Shown here: piece by piece, positions 37,697 to 47,800 of the stretch | Numbering within the stretch: position 1 is the stretch's first letter | How the letters are laid out: each line of letters starts with the position of its first letter | Origin: Chloroflexota bacterium | GTDB lineage: Bacteria > Chloroflexota > UBA11872 | Length of the DNA: 64,000 bases | Assembly (NCBI GenBank): GCA_022821645.1 | Contig: JAJEDE010000019.1 | Span: 41,862-105,861, forward strand | Direction of reading: 5' to 3' | Notes under the pieces: generated by a model | What the model was told of the DNA's origin: nothing | Database searches by the model: none | What the model saw: the letters and a program-made list of their open reading frames with translations, nothing else | Made by a program: the position numbers and the translations under genes

Positions 37697-38459
37697 CGAA
37701 CACGACGTGGAACGGTACGCAGTAGATCACCACGGTCTTGTACTCGCTCACGTCGGTCCCGGACGGAACCTCATAGTTCTGGTTGCCCACGTTCCCCTTC
37801 AGCGGCCCCAGGTCCAGGTACTCGCCCAGGTTCTCGCTGCTCGTAATCCCCTCGGCCTTTGAGATCAGCACGCTCAGCGCTGGGCCGTTGGTCACCATGA
37901 AGTCCTCGAACCGCAGGATGTGACTGCCGTCCGGGCCGCGGAACATCGTGGCCGAGCCGGAACCCCGGTGAAAGTCGTCGGCGTCCATGAACATCCCCAT
38001 GGCCACCGCCGCCGGTCCAGTGTCAGGCATGGCCGTGGGCGCCGGCGCAGCCGTTGCAGTTGCCGTCGCTGCGGCAGTCGCCGTGGCGGCCGGTGTCGCC
38101 GCCGGCATCGCGGCCACTGCCACCCCGGCCAGTCCGGCCGGCATCGGCTCGTCCATCATCGTGTCCGGCATCTGCGCCGCAACTTCCATCACCCGTTCCT
38201 GGACCTTGTCGCGGTCATCCGCGCTCAGGGACTCAATGGTCTCGGCGCTCGGCATCGCCGCGTCAAACTCGGCTTTCAGCTCCTGTTTCTCTTCAGCCGG
38301 CATGCTCGCCATGGCCGCCGACTCCGGCATCTCGAACGGAAACGCCTCGTCCACGACATTGGTCACGAACAGTGGCGACACCAGCCACCAGCCCACCGCA
38401 ATCGCCACGATGGCCCCCACGCCGCCGCCGGCCAATATGATTCGTCGTCGCATCGACAT
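37677..38459 (-). CDS. Membrane-anchored DM13-domain protein
   Basis: ATG 38459 was chosen over 38522 because a GGAGGG site lies 7 nt upstream, giving 260 residues. The N-terminal anchor (IILAGGGVGAIVAIAVGWWLV) is followed by a Met/Glu-rich helical segment, an Ala/Thr/Pro linker and a C-terminal DM13 domain. The DM13 domain shows FHRGSGSATMFRGPDGSHIL, VTNGPALSVLIS, LGPLKGNVGNQNYEVP and YKTVVIYCVPFHVVFATAPL. The Cys in VIYC is the conserved residue proposed for redox function in DM13 domains. It is probably extracytoplasmic. Confidence 0.85.
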   Translation of the reverse strand: MSMRRRIILAGGGVGAIVAIAVGWWLVSPLFVTNVVDEAFPFEMPESAAMASMPAEEKQELKAEFDAAMPSAETIESLSADDRDKVQERVMEVAAQMPDTMMDEPMPAGLAGVAVAAMPAATPAATATAAATATATAAPAPTAMPDTGPAAVAMGMFMDADDFHRGSGSATMFRGPDGSHILRFEDFMVTNGPALSVLISKAEGITSSENLGEYLDLGPLKGNVGNQNYEVPSGTDVSEYKTVVIYCVPFHVVFATAPLA

Positions 38460-38538
38460 GTCAGCGCCCTCCTGCCCTCCGGCCTGTGGTTGAACTCGTT
38501 GTTGCAGCGCCACAGCCGGCAACGCTCACTCCATTAAT

Positions 38539-39090
38539 CTACTCTGCCCGGCCTTCTGTCGTGATCTGCCCTACAAGTCGCAGGCGATGCCTCGGGTTGT
38601 AGGCCCGCGAATCGCAGCGTCGACAACTCACCCGCCGCCGCCCATAGCGCCGCAGGCGCGTCACCTCGTGACCGGCCGGACAGCGGTACAACCATCGGCC
38701 CTTCACCTCAAGCTGCACCGTCGGACAAGCCCGCGGACGCGCCCCGATCGCCTGCATACGCTCGCGAAACCACGGCCCGTGCGGTGCCTCATCCGGCGCG
38801 CTGATGAACTGCTCCACGTGAACCAGCTCATGCACCAGCACCTCATCGCGCAAGTTGAACCGCGAGCCTTCCACGGCGGCATCGCCGGCCGGCCCATCCA
38901 GCAGACGGGCAATTCGCATCACAAAGGCCGACCGGTCCGCATTCGTACGGACCGACCCAAGCTGCCGCACCGCGGCCGATGGCAGGAACTGGACCTTCGC
39001 GAGCGGCAACCTGTTGCCAAAGAGTTCGCGGTTAAACGCCTCCGCCCGCACCTGCAGCGAGGCGACCAGGGCGGCGTCCGGACTGCTCAA
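38539..39090 (-). CDS. SprT-like zinc metalloprotein
   Basis: The 183-residue product has the SprT-like layout: a zinc-metallopeptidase motif HELVH in LVHELVHVEQF (about residue 87), then a C-terminal zinc ribbon with CPAGH and SCRRC spaced as in SprT. The N-terminal helix-strand part (AFNRELFGNRLPLAKVQFLP) is also family-typical. Eukaryotic SPRTN cleaves DNA-protein crosslinks; the role of short bacterial SprT proteins is not settled. It stands alone on the minus strand between DM13 and SDR genes. Confidence 0.85.
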   Translation of the reverse strand: MSSPDAALVASLQVRAEAFNRELFGNRLPLAKVQFLPSAAVRQLGSVRTNADRSAFVMRIARLLDGPAGDAAVEGSRFNLRDEVLVHELVHVEQFISAPDEAPHGPWFRERMQAIGARPRACPTVQLEVKGRWLYRCPAGHEVTRLRRYGRRRVSCRRCDSRAYNPRHRLRLVGQITTEGRAE

Positions 39091-39125
39091 GTCGGTGCGG
39101 CGTCGAACGCGGATTTGCTGCCGAA

Positions 39126-39218
39126 TCAGCCAGCCTCCAGCCTTCGCGCCAATTCCAGGTGGCCGCCCTCCCGCGCATAGTCGCCCGCCTCCACTAGGTC
39201 AAAGATGTCGTCGGCCAT
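39126..39218 (-). CDS. Possible 30-residue ORF between SDR and sprT-like genes
   Basis: An ATG-to-TGA frame in the gap after the SDR gene encodes MADDIFDLVEAGDYAREGGH followed by LELARRLEAG. The composition is protein-like and resembles the start of a tetratricopeptide- or ankyrin-type helix pair. The ribosome binding site is poor. It could be a real micropeptide or the remains of a longer gene. Confidence 0.3.
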   Translation of the reverse strand: MADDIFDLVEAGDYAREGGHLELARRLEAG

Positions 39219-39236
39219 TCGGCGCTTGCTCGGCGG

Positions 39237-40001
39237 CTACTCGCGCGGACCGTGCGCGACCCACCCGCCGTCCACCGTCAGGATGTGCCCGGTCACAAAG
39301 CCGGCCTCATCCGACAGCAGGAAAACCGCCGCGCCCGCAATCTCCTCGGGTACGGCCAGTCGCTTGAACGGAACGTGCGCAATCAGGCGGTCCATCTCGA
39401 CGCTGTCCCGCTCCTTGCCGGCGTTGAACAGCGGCGTGTCCGTGTACCCGGGCGCCAGCGCATTGACCCGCACGCCGTGTTCGGCGACTTCCAGCGCCAT
39501 CACCTGCGTCAGCATCACCACCGATGCCTTGGACGTGCAATACGCCGCCCGCTGCTTCACCGCGCGTTGTCCGTACATCGAGGCCACGTTCACGATCGAC
39601 CCGCTGCCGCTCGCCACCATGTGCCGCGCCGCCGCTTGCGCGCCGAAGAACACGCCCTCCACGTTCACCTCCATCACCCGCCGCCACTCGTCGCGGGTGT
39701 GCTCCAGCGCGAACTGGCCGGAACCGGTCCCCGCGCTGCCCACCCAGCCATCCAGCCCGCCAAGCTCGCTGACCGCCAGCTCCACCAGCGCTTCCTGGTC
39801 ATCGTCGGCAGTCACGTCGACGATCCGTGTCACCGCCCGCCGCCCCAGGTCCTGGATTGCGTCCGCCGTCTCCGCCAGCCCGTCGCCGTCGATGTCCCCC
39901 AGCGCCAGGTCCGCCCCCTCCTCTGCGGCGGCCAGCGCGCAGGCCCGGCCGATCCCCGAGGCGCCGCCGGTGATCCCAATGACCCGATTCGCCAGCCGCA
40001 T
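39237..40001 (-). CDS. Short-chain dehydrogenase/reductase
   Basis: The 254-residue classical SDR has the cofactor motif TGGASGIG at residue 11 and an acidic residue at the end of strand 2 (LGDIDGDG), which favours NAD(H). It also has a GSAG motif in place of NNAG, catalytic Ser in NVASMYG, and Y-x-x-x-K in AAYCTSKAS. The PGYTDTPLF loop and the C-terminal GHILTVDGGW are standard. The substrate, probably a sugar, steroid or hydroxy acid, is undetermined. Confidence 0.9.
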   Translation of the reverse strand: MRLANRVIGITGGASGIGRACALAAAEEGADLALGDIDGDGLAETADAIQDLGRRAVTRIVDVTADDDQEALVELAVSELGGLDGWVGSAGTGSGQFALEHTRDEWRRVMEVNVEGVFFGAQAAARHMVASGSGSIVNVASMYGQRAVKQRAAYCTSKASVVMLTQVMALEVAEHGVRVNALAPGYTDTPLFNAGKERDSVEMDRLIAHVPFKRLAVPEEIAGAAVFLLSDEAGFVTGHILTVDGGWVAHGPRE

Positions 40002-40138
40002 GCTCCGCTTCCCGTCCCGGTAGTGCCCTCCTAGCGCCGCTCAGCCTAAGTCACACGCGCCCGTGTGGCCTTTCGCACGACACGCCCGCGTCCTCACCCC
40101 CTAAGCTGAGGCAAGCGACCACGACGCGGATACAAGGA

Positions 40139-41596
40139 ATGAAGACTCCCCAACTGTCCCGGCGCCGCGCGCTTGCCCTGGCAGGGATGGCCGGTGTGCT
40201 CGCCGCCTGCGGACCGGAGTCGGAGGAACAATCGCAAGCGGAAGCCGCTGAGGACGACCTCGCCACCCGCATGTTCACGTCCCTGCAATCAACGACCAGC
40301 CTCGACGAGCTCGAAGCTGCCATCGAAGAGGCCGGCGCCAGCGGCGACCAGCGCTTCGTCTCGGTCCTGATCGAAGTCCTGCGCGCCCAGGAAATCGGCA
40401 TCTTCCCCGGCGAGGGAGCCTCGGCCATTCGCGCCCTCAGTCTGCTCACCGGCCTCCCCGAACAACCCTGGCCCGACTGGGTCACCTGGTACGCCACCAC
40501 CGACCTCGAACCCCCGCCCGGATTCCGCACCTGGAAAGGCCGCATCTACAGCCGCATCGACGAAGAGTTCCCGTCCTTCTTCCGCGAGGATGCGCCCTCC
40601 ACGATTCGCGTTGAGGAAGTCGTCTGGGGCGGCGTCGCCTTGGATGGCATCCCGGCCCTCGTCAACGCCCGAATGCTCCCGGCGGCCGAAGCCGACTACA
40701 TCACCCCCACCGAGCTCGTCTTCGGCGTCGAGATCAACGGCGACGCCCGCGCCTACCCGCTCCGCATCCTCGACTGGCACGAAATGGCCAACGACGTCGT
40801 CGGCGGCGTCCCCGTGGCCCTGGCCTACTGCACCCTCTGCGGTGCCGGCGTGCTTTTCGACACCCGCGTCGGCGACGCCACGTATGAGTTCGGCTCGTCC
40901 GGCTTCCTCATGCGCAGCAACAAGCTCATGTACGACCGCACCACCTACACGCTCTGGAATCAACTCACCGGCGAGCCCGTGCTGGGCAAATTGGCCGACG
41001 GCGCCATCGAACTCAAGCGACTTCCGGTCGTGGTGACCCGCTGGCAGGCCTGGCTCGAGCGCCATCCCGACACCCAGGTCCTCAGCCTCGAAACCGGCCA
41101 CCTGCGCGACTACACCCCCGGCAACCCCTACGGCAGCTACTTCGCCAGCCCCGAGACCATGTTCCCCGCCGGCGATCCCGCCCAGCGCCTGCCGGACAAG
41201 GCGCGCATCTACGCGCTCCACATCGATGGTCAGCCCCACGCCCTCGCCACCGCCGACGTGGTCCGGGAGCGAGTCGTCAACGACAGCGTCGGCGACACGC
41301 CTGTTGTCGTCATCGCCGGCGGTCCCGACCTCAAGGGCGTTGGCATCGACCGGCGAGTCGGTCCGGTCGTCTGGGACGCCGGCGCGGAAATCCGCGCCTA
41401 CGAGCGCACAGACCACACCTTCCAGCCCACCGATGGCACCGAGCAGGTGCTCGATGCGCAGGGACGCCCCTGGCGCATCACCGAGGACGCCCTCGTTGGC
41501 CCCGACGACCAGATGCTCATGCGCCTCGGCGGCCATCTCGCCTACTGGTTCGGCTGGGTCAGCTACTTCCCGCGCACCACGCTCTACGGCGATTAA
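40139..41596 (+). CDS. Tat-exported DUF3179 lipoprotein
   Basis: The 485-residue product has a Tat signal (LSRRRALALAGMAGVLAAC) with lipobox and an acidic helical region of about 100 residues. The DUF3179 domain follows: DWHEMANDVVGGVPVALAYC, TLCGAGVLFDTRV, SNKLMYDRTTYTLWNQLTGE and the ending HLAYWFGWVSYFPRTTLYG. DUF3179 proteins carry conserved His and the C-T-L-C motif, which could bind metal. Their biochemical function is unknown. It opens a plus-strand run with the propeller protein and ThDP enzyme. Confidence 0.85.
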   Translation: MKTPQLSRRRALALAGMAGVLAACGPESEEQSQAEAAEDDLATRMFTSLQSTTSLDELEAAIEEAGASGDQRFVSVLIEVLRAQEIGIFPGEGASAIRALSLLTGLPEQPWPDWVTWYATTDLEPPPGFRTWKGRIYSRIDEEFPSFFREDAPSTIRVEEVVWGGVALDGIPALVNARMLPAAEADYITPTELVFGVEINGDARAYPLRILDWHEMANDVVGGVPVALAYCTLCGAGVLFDTRVGDATYEFGSSGFLMRSNKLMYDRTTYTLWNQLTGEPVLGKLADGAIELKRLPVVVTRWQAWLERHPDTQVLSLETGHLRDYTPGNPYGSYFASPETMFPAGDPAQRLPDKARIYALHIDGQPHALATADVVRERVVNDSVGDTPVVVIAGGPDLKGVGIDRRVGPVVWDAGAEIRAYERTDHTFQPTDGTEQVLDAQGRPWRITEDALVGPDDQMLMRLGGHLAYWFGWVSYFPRTTLYGD

Positions 41597-41649
41597 CCTA
41601 GAGACGGCTCCGGCTAGAATCCGCCCGCCCAGGGCCCGGGACTCTGTAC

Positions 41650-42864
41650 GTGGCAGCCCAAATCCAGACCGCACGGGGCGTCAATGTTCGTCGGGTCACG
41701 TCGGGCCCCGCCAGCCACTTCTTCGGCTACTACGACATGCCCTCCTGGGACGCCTCGGGCCGCTACCTCTTGACGCAACGCGTGAACCTCGACGTCAAGA
41801 TCCCCTCTTCTGACGATGCGGCCACCATCGGCACAGTCGACCTTGAGGACGGCTGCCGCTTCCAACCCGTGGCGGCCACCCGCACCTGGTCCTGGCAACA
41901 AGGCGCCATGCTCCACTGGCTCCCCAAACACGGCCCGACCACCGTCATCTACAACGACAGCGATAACGATCGCTATGTGGCCCGCGTCGCCGACATCGAG
42001 TCCGGAACATCCCGCGTCCTCGACCGTCCCATCGCCGCCGTCAGCCACGACCAGCGCCGCGCCCTCAGCCTCAACTTCGCCCGCCTGCGCGTCCGCCCCG
42101 AGGTCGGCTATCCGGGCCTCCCCGATCCCTGGGAAGGCGTGGACCATCCCGATCAGGACGGCATCTACCTGGTCGACCTGCACACCGGCGCCGCCGAGCT
42201 AACGGCGTCCCTCGACCACATCGCCTCCGTACGCCCACACCCCTCCATGCACGGCGCCATCAACTGGGTCAACCACCTCATCTTCAGCCCCGACGATGCC
42301 CACGCGATGTTCGTCCACCGCTGGTGGCCGCCCGGCGCCCCCCGCTTCCGCACCCGCTTCATGCTGCTGCGGATCAACGACGGCTCGGTCCGCGAAATCT
42401 GGCCCACTCGCGCATCGCACATGTGCTGGCGCTCGCCCACCGAAATCTTGTTCTCGGCCATACCGGCGGACGTACCCGACAACCCGGAATCCGGGTCGGC
42501 GCCGATGGGCTTCTGGCTGCTGGACTTGACCACCGGCGCCGCCCGCGCCGTCGGACGCAACGTCCTCCCGCCCGACGGCCATTGCAGCTACCGTCCCGGC
42601 GGCCGCTTCGTCCTCATGGACACCCAACCGGATTCCAGTCGCTTGTGCCGCCTGCTGGTCTATGACGAAGTCACGCAACGCGCCCTGGAACTCGGTCGCC
42701 TCCACTCCCCGCCGCGCTACGCTGGCCCGGTCCGCTGCGACCTGCATCCGCGCTGGAGCCGTGACGGCCGGCAGGTCTGCATCGACTCCGTCCACGAAGG
42801 TAGCCGCCAGATGTACGTGATCGACGCCGCCGAGGCGCTGGACGCCTGGCTCGAGGAGGCCTGA
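41650..42864 (+). CDS. TolB/WD40-like beta-propeller protein
   Basis: GTG start, 404 residues. Repeated W-D/D-G turns indicate a propeller: FFGYYDMPSWDASGRYLL, LIFSPDDAHAMFVHRWW, YRPGGRFVLMDTQPDS and LHPRWSRDGRQVCIDSVHEG. The opening FGYYDMPSWD resembles proteins annotated as oligogalacturonide-lyase-like or PD40 propellers. His residues spread over the blades (HPSMHGAINWVNHL, HCSYRPGG) could form a metal site. No signal peptide. It is 3 nt upstream of the ThDP enzyme gene and likely co-translated with it. Confidence 0.7.
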   Translation: MAAQIQTARGVNVRRVTSGPASHFFGYYDMPSWDASGRYLLTQRVNLDVKIPSSDDAATIGTVDLEDGCRFQPVAATRTWSWQQGAMLHWLPKHGPTTVIYNDSDNDRYVARVADIESGTSRVLDRPIAAVSHDQRRALSLNFARLRVRPEVGYPGLPDPWEGVDHPDQDGIYLVDLHTGAAELTASLDHIASVRPHPSMHGAINWVNHLIFSPDDAHAMFVHRWWPPGAPRFRTRFMLLRINDGSVREIWPTRASHMCWRSPTEILFSAIPADVPDNPESGSAPMGFWLLDLTTGAARAVGRNVLPPDGHCSYRPGGRFVLMDTQPDSSRLCRLLVYDEVTQRALELGRLHSPPRYAGPVRCDLHPRWSRDGRQVCIDSVHEGSRQMYVIDAAEALDAWLEEA

Positions 42865-42867
42865 CCC

Positions 42868-44523
42868 ATGCCAGCACGACCCGGCCGCGACGTCTTGATG
42901 GAAGTCCTCGAAGCCGAGGGTGTCCAGTACATCTTCGGCAACCCCGGCACCACCGAGGGCGCCATCATGCACGCCCTCGAGGACCGGCCGAACCTCGAGT
43001 ACATCCTCGTCGCCCAGGAAGGCGTGGCCGTGGGCATGGCCGACGGCTACGCCCGCGAAAGCGGCCGGCCCGGCTTCGTGAACCTCCACATTGAAACCGG
43101 CCTCTCCAACGGCCTCAGCCTCATGTGCAACGCCTACGCCGGCGGTACCCCCATGGTCGTCACCGCTGCCAACAGCTCCATCGGCAAGGTCGCGGAAGGT
43201 CGCACCGACCTGGTCGACCTCGCCAGCCCCTTCAGCAAGTGGGGCGCCGAAGTCACCAGCGCCGAGCAGATTCCGGCCGTCATGCGCCGCGCGTTCCGCG
43301 AAGCCAAGACGCCCCCCACCGGTCCCACCTTCGTCTCCCTCGCCCAGAACGCCCTCGACGAAATGACGGACGCCCGCGTCGCCCCCTCCGGCGACCTCAG
43401 CACCGTCCTCACTCCCGACCCCCGGGAACTCCAGGCCGCGGCCCGCTTACTGGCGTCGGCCGAGCGCCCGGCCCTTCTCGTCGGCGATCGCGTCGCCCAG
43501 TACGGCGCGGTCGAGCAGATGGTCCGCGTGGCCGAACTGCTGGGCACGCCCGTCTACGGCGCCTCATACCCCACCATGATGTTCCCCACCTCGCATCCCC
43601 AGTGGATGCACCAGCTCCCGCCCTACGTCGGGCTATATCGAGAAGCCTTCGCCGACACCGACGTCCTCCTGGCCGTCGGCGCCCGCGTCTTCCACGACTT
43701 CTTCGCCCCCGCCACCGGCATCCTGGCTGACGACGCCCGCCTCGTTCACCTTGACATAAATCAAGACGCCATCGGACGGGTCGAACCGACTGACGTAGGC
43801 CTCTGGTCAGACCTCGGCATCGGCCTGGACGAGCTCTACGCTGCCGTCAGCGAACTCCAAACGCCCGCGCAGGCCGACGCAGCCCAACTCCGTGCCGAGA
43901 CCCTGGCCACCGGCTACCCCGGCCGCCGTGCCGCACCGCCAGACGCCGACGGCGCCCGCCCAATGCCCTCCACCGCCATGATGGCCGCCCTTTCTGATGG
44001 CCTGCCCGACGACGTCATCGTCGTCGACGACAGCATCTCCTGCCGCCCCGACCTGCACGCCGTCGTCACCTTCGACCAACGCCGCCGCGTCCAGGCCGAA
44101 CGCGCCGGCGGAGCCATCGGCTGGGGCATGGGCGGAGCCTTGGGCGTCGCCCTCGCCGCGCCCGACCAGCGCGTCGTCGCCGTTATCGGCGACGGCAGCG
44201 CCATGCTCACCGTCCAGGCCCTCTGGACCGCCGCGGCCTACCGGATTCCCGTTGTCTTCTGCATCTGCAACAACGCCGGCTACCGCGTCCTCAAGCTCAA
44301 CCTGCGCCGCTGGTTCGCCGACGTCCTCCACGAACCCGACCGCCCCAGCCAATACCTCGGCATGGACCTCAACCAACCCTTCGACCTCGCCGCCATCGCC
44401 CAATCCATGGGCGTCCCCTCCGAACGCATCGAAAACCCAACCCGCATCCCCCCCGCCCTAACCCAGGCCCTCCACCACCCCGGCCCCACCCTCCTCGACA
44501 TCATCATCGACGGCACCGTCTGA
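42868..44523 (+). CDS. ThDP-dependent decarboxylase, benzoylformate decarboxylase-like
   Basis: The 551-residue product has the three-domain ThDP decarboxylase layout. The PYR domain has FGNPGTTEGAIMHALE, the conserved cofactor-activating Glu in AQEGVAVGMADGYAR and a His in NLHIETGLSNG. The His is positioned like the benzoylformate decarboxylase active-site His. A central domain follows, then a PP domain with the ThDP/Mg motif GDGSAMLTVQALWTAAAYRI, then CICNN. It probably decarboxylates a 2-oxo acid or makes a C-C bond; acetolactate synthase is less likely because no FAD-type features are seen. The last 60 codons and the downstream 125 bp are duplicated at 48.4-48.7 kb. Confidence 0.85.
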   Translation: MPARPGRDVLMEVLEAEGVQYIFGNPGTTEGAIMHALEDRPNLEYILVAQEGVAVGMADGYARESGRPGFVNLHIETGLSNGLSLMCNAYAGGTPMVVTAANSSIGKVAEGRTDLVDLASPFSKWGAEVTSAEQIPAVMRRAFREAKTPPTGPTFVSLAQNALDEMTDARVAPSGDLSTVLTPDPRELQAAARLLASAERPALLVGDRVAQYGAVEQMVRVAELLGTPVYGASYPTMMFPTSHPQWMHQLPPYVGLYREAFADTDVLLAVGARVFHDFFAPATGILADDARLVHLDINQDAIGRVEPTDVGLWSDLGIGLDELYAAVSELQTPAQADAAQLRAETLATGYPGRRAAPPDADGARPMPSTAMMAALSDGLPDDVIVVDDSISCRPDLHAVVTFDQRRRVQAERAGGAIGWGMGGALGVALAAPDQRVVAVIGDGSAMLTVQALWTAAAYRIPVVFCICNNAGYRVLKLNLRRWFADVLHEPDRPSQYLGMDLNQPFDLAAIAQSMGVPSERIENPTRIPPALTQALHHPGPTLLDIIIDGTV

Positions 44524-44650
44524 ACTCGAGGCCACGCCTGTCGCTTCACCTGTCCTGACGTGATGTATCGTCCACAATGGCCAGCATCTATAACCTGCCG
44601 CCTACGTTTGGTGCCTTCAGTAGGCGAGAGCACTCGCTGGCCTGAGCATG
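44340..44650 (+). repeat. 311-bp repeat, copy 1 (ThDP gene 3' end plus flank)
   Basis: This block matches 48399-48709 along its full length. It covers the last 60 codons of the ThDP gene and about 125 bp of following non-coding sequence (shared runs include CGCTTCACCTGTCCTGACGT and CAGCATCTATA). Identity by eye is high in the coding part and somewhat lower in the flank. The two copies bracket the LRR gene. Confidence 0.9.
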
Positions 44651-44853
44651 CGACAGAACTTTGGCTTTTGCCCTGGCACAAGCAAACCGCCTGGCTGGTA
44701 AGCCTTTGGCCGTTACTCTTCCGCCCTCGCGCCGCTTGGCCGAGGCGAGACCCTGCGCTGGACCCGGCCTAGCGCCAGCGCTTCAAGATCCGCGAGTTCC
44801 TTCATGTCTGCTCGCGCAATGAGTCGTCAGCACGCCTGCGCCTGCGGTTCGCG
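44524..44853. other. Intergenic region upstream of the giant LRR gene
   Basis: The first 127 bp belong to the 311-bp repeat also found before the protease gene at 48706. The remaining 200 bp are unique and must carry the LRR promoter. No convincing -35/-10 pair, RNA gene or ORF was seen. The block common to both island genes could carry shared regulatory signals. Confidence 0.5.
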
Positions 44854-47800
44854 ATGAAAGTCCTCCTTGCACTAGCCGCAACCCTGACGCTGGCCGCCGG
44901 ATACGTAGGGCCAGACGCCGCGACTTCGAATCGGCCTCTCCACCAGCGGAAGGTGGCGCTAGGCGCTGTCCAAGCCACGCCGCCTTCGGATTCGATGCGC
45001 GTCGCAAGGCAGTCCCACAGTTCGCTGCAAGCTTCCGCCTCCGAGTCGGCGACGGCATGCGCCAATGGCATTGCCGTACCGGAGCCCCAAGCCAATCAAG
45101 GCCTGGTCCAGGACTGTGCAGCCTTGCTGGCCGCCCGCGACGCGCTCGCCGGCGAAGCCGAACTGAACTGGAGCGTCGACCGCGACATTCACGACTGGCG
45201 AGGCATCGCCGTGTTGCTTGTCGATCCGGAACCTCGCGTAGTCGCGCTTGAGCTGCCGCTAAGCGGTTTGACGGGCTCGATACCGCCGGAAGTGGGCGGG
45301 CTATCCATGCTGCGGGAAGTGAACCTGCGCGGCAACAAGCTGACAGGCGCGATACCGCCGGAACTAGGCGCGCTCACAATGTTGCAAGCGCTGGACTTGG
45401 AAGCCAACCAGCTGAGCGGTGCTATTCCATCGGAGGTGGGTGACCTCGAGTATCTGGAAGAGTTGCTGCTCAGGGAGAACCAGTTGACTGGTGTCATTCC
45501 GCCGACCCTGGGTGCCCTGCCCTTCCTGAGAGAGATCGAGCTATCGCAGAACCAGCTGACTGGCGCGATTCCTGGCGAGTTGGGCTCGCTTACCAGCTTG
45601 CGAGTGCTGTCCCTCGGAGGAAACCAGTTGACTGGTGCCATCCCAACGGAGTTGGGAAATCTCGCCAGGCTGGAAGCCCTGGACTTGGCGCGGAACGAAT
45701 TGTCGGGCGAGATCCCACCGTGGGTGGGCAACCTGTCCGATCTTCGAGTCCTTACCCTCGGCGGCAACCAATTGACGGGTGGCATCCCCGCGAGTCTGAG
45801 CCGCCTCACGCGCCTACACGCTTTGGACCTCGCGCTGAACAGGTTGTCTGGCGAAATCCCACCGTGGGTGGGCACGCTGCTCGATCTTCGAGTCCTATCG
45901 CTGAGCGGCAACCAGTTGGCGGGTGAAGTACCGGCCGAGTTGGGTGCGCTCGCCGAACTGGAGTATTTGCTCTTGGCCGTCAACCGGCTGACGGGCTCGA
46001 TTCCCCAGTCGTTGGGCGGACTGACCGAATTGAAGCACCTGCATCTCGCGGAAAACCAATTGACGGGGAGCATTCCGACCGAACTCGTCGCGCTGACCAG
46101 GTTGCGGAGCCTGCATCTCTGGGATAACGAGTTGACCGGCCGTCTTCCATCGGAGCTAGGCGAGCTGACCGGTTTGGAAGAACTGAATGCTTCTGGCAAT
46201 CAGCTTTCGGGAACCATCCCGCCGTCGATAGCCGCGCTCAGCAGCTTGCGTCGACTGGATCTCGGAGACAACCGGCTGGCGGGAGCGATCCCGGCAACGT
46301 TGGGCGCGCTCACGAGTCTCGAGCGACTGAGCGTGGCTCGGAACGAACTGTCGGGTGTTGTCCCGTCCACGCTGGGAAGTCTGACGTCCCTCACGCACCT
46401 GGACCTGTCGCTAAACCAACTGCGGGGATCAATTCCGCGGGAGCTAAGCGCGCTCACGCACCTACGTTCACTGTCCATCGCCGAAAACCGTTTGACGGGA
46501 GGGCTTCCACCGGAGTTGGGCGCACTCACAGAACTGGAATCACTGGACCTAAGAGCAAACCAGCTGACCGGCCAAATCCCACCAGAGCTGAGTTCGCTCA
46601 CCGCTCTAGAGTGGATGCTGCTCGGCGACAACCAGTTGACGGGACTAATCCCGCCTGAATTGGGCGCTCTTACGAGGCTAGTAGTACTGGACCTGAGTGC
46701 GAACCAGCTGACCGGCCAGATCCCGGCGGAGTTAGGCGAACTCCAGGGCTTGCAACTTCTACTCCTGCTGCAGAACCGGCTGCAGGGCGGAATCCCGCTG
46801 GAGTTGGCCGCACTCGCGAGCCTGGAAGGACTGGACCTGAGCGTGAACCAGCTAATCGGCGAGGTCCCGACGGAGTTGGGCGAGCTTGCCGGGCTGAATT
46901 TCTTGAACCTCGGGCATAACGAACTCACGGGCGACGTCCCCGCCGTGCTGGGCAACCTGACCGCTCTCACGCATCTGGACCTCTCGGCAAACCAGCTCAC
47001 GGGAGGCGTTCCTCCGGAGTTGGGTCGGCTCTCGAACCTGGCGTGGTTATTCCTCTACCAAAACGAGTTGGCTGGTGAGCTGCCGCGGGATCTGCGGGGC
47101 CTGACGAGCCTGCAGGCGCTGGACGTGGAAGGTAATCAGTTGACTGGCGAGATCCCGGCAGAGTTGGGCGAGCTAGCCGGGTTAACGCGTCTGTACCTGG
47201 CGGAGAACGAATTGACCGGCGAGATCCCGGCGGAATTGGGCGCGCTCGTCAACCTCGAAGCGCTGGATCTCAGGGGCAACCGGTTGAGCGGCAAGATTCC
47301 GGCGGCCCTGAGTGAACTGACCCGCTTGACTTTCCTGGACCTCTCGGAGAACGAACTGACGGGTGAGACTCCGGCAGAGTTGCGCGAGCTAGCCGGGTTA
47401 ACGCGTCTGTACCTGGCGGAGAACGAATTGACCGGCGAGATCCCGGCGGAATTGGGCGCGCTTGTCAATCTCGAAGCGCTGGATCTCAGGGGCAACCGGC
47501 TGAGCGGCGAGGTTCCGGCGCGCCTGGGCGAGTTGACGGCCTTGATCTACCTGGACCTTTCGGCGAATGAACTGACGGGTGAGATTCCAGCGGCCTTGGG
47601 CGAGTTAGCTGGGTTGACGCATCTGTACCTGGCGGAGAACGAATTGACGGGTGCGATCCCGGCGGAGTTGAGCGCGCTCGCCAACCTGGGAGCGCTCAAC
47701 CTAAGCCACAACCGATTGGACGGCGAGATCCCGGCGTGGCTGGGCGAGTTGGTGAAATTGCATTGGATGGCTCTTGCGGACAATCGGTTCACGGGCGGAC

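Noticed and set aside
40289-41674. 461-residue minus-strand ORF
   Set aside because: Antisense of the DUF3179 gene; the sense frame has a Tat signal and all DUF3179 motifs.
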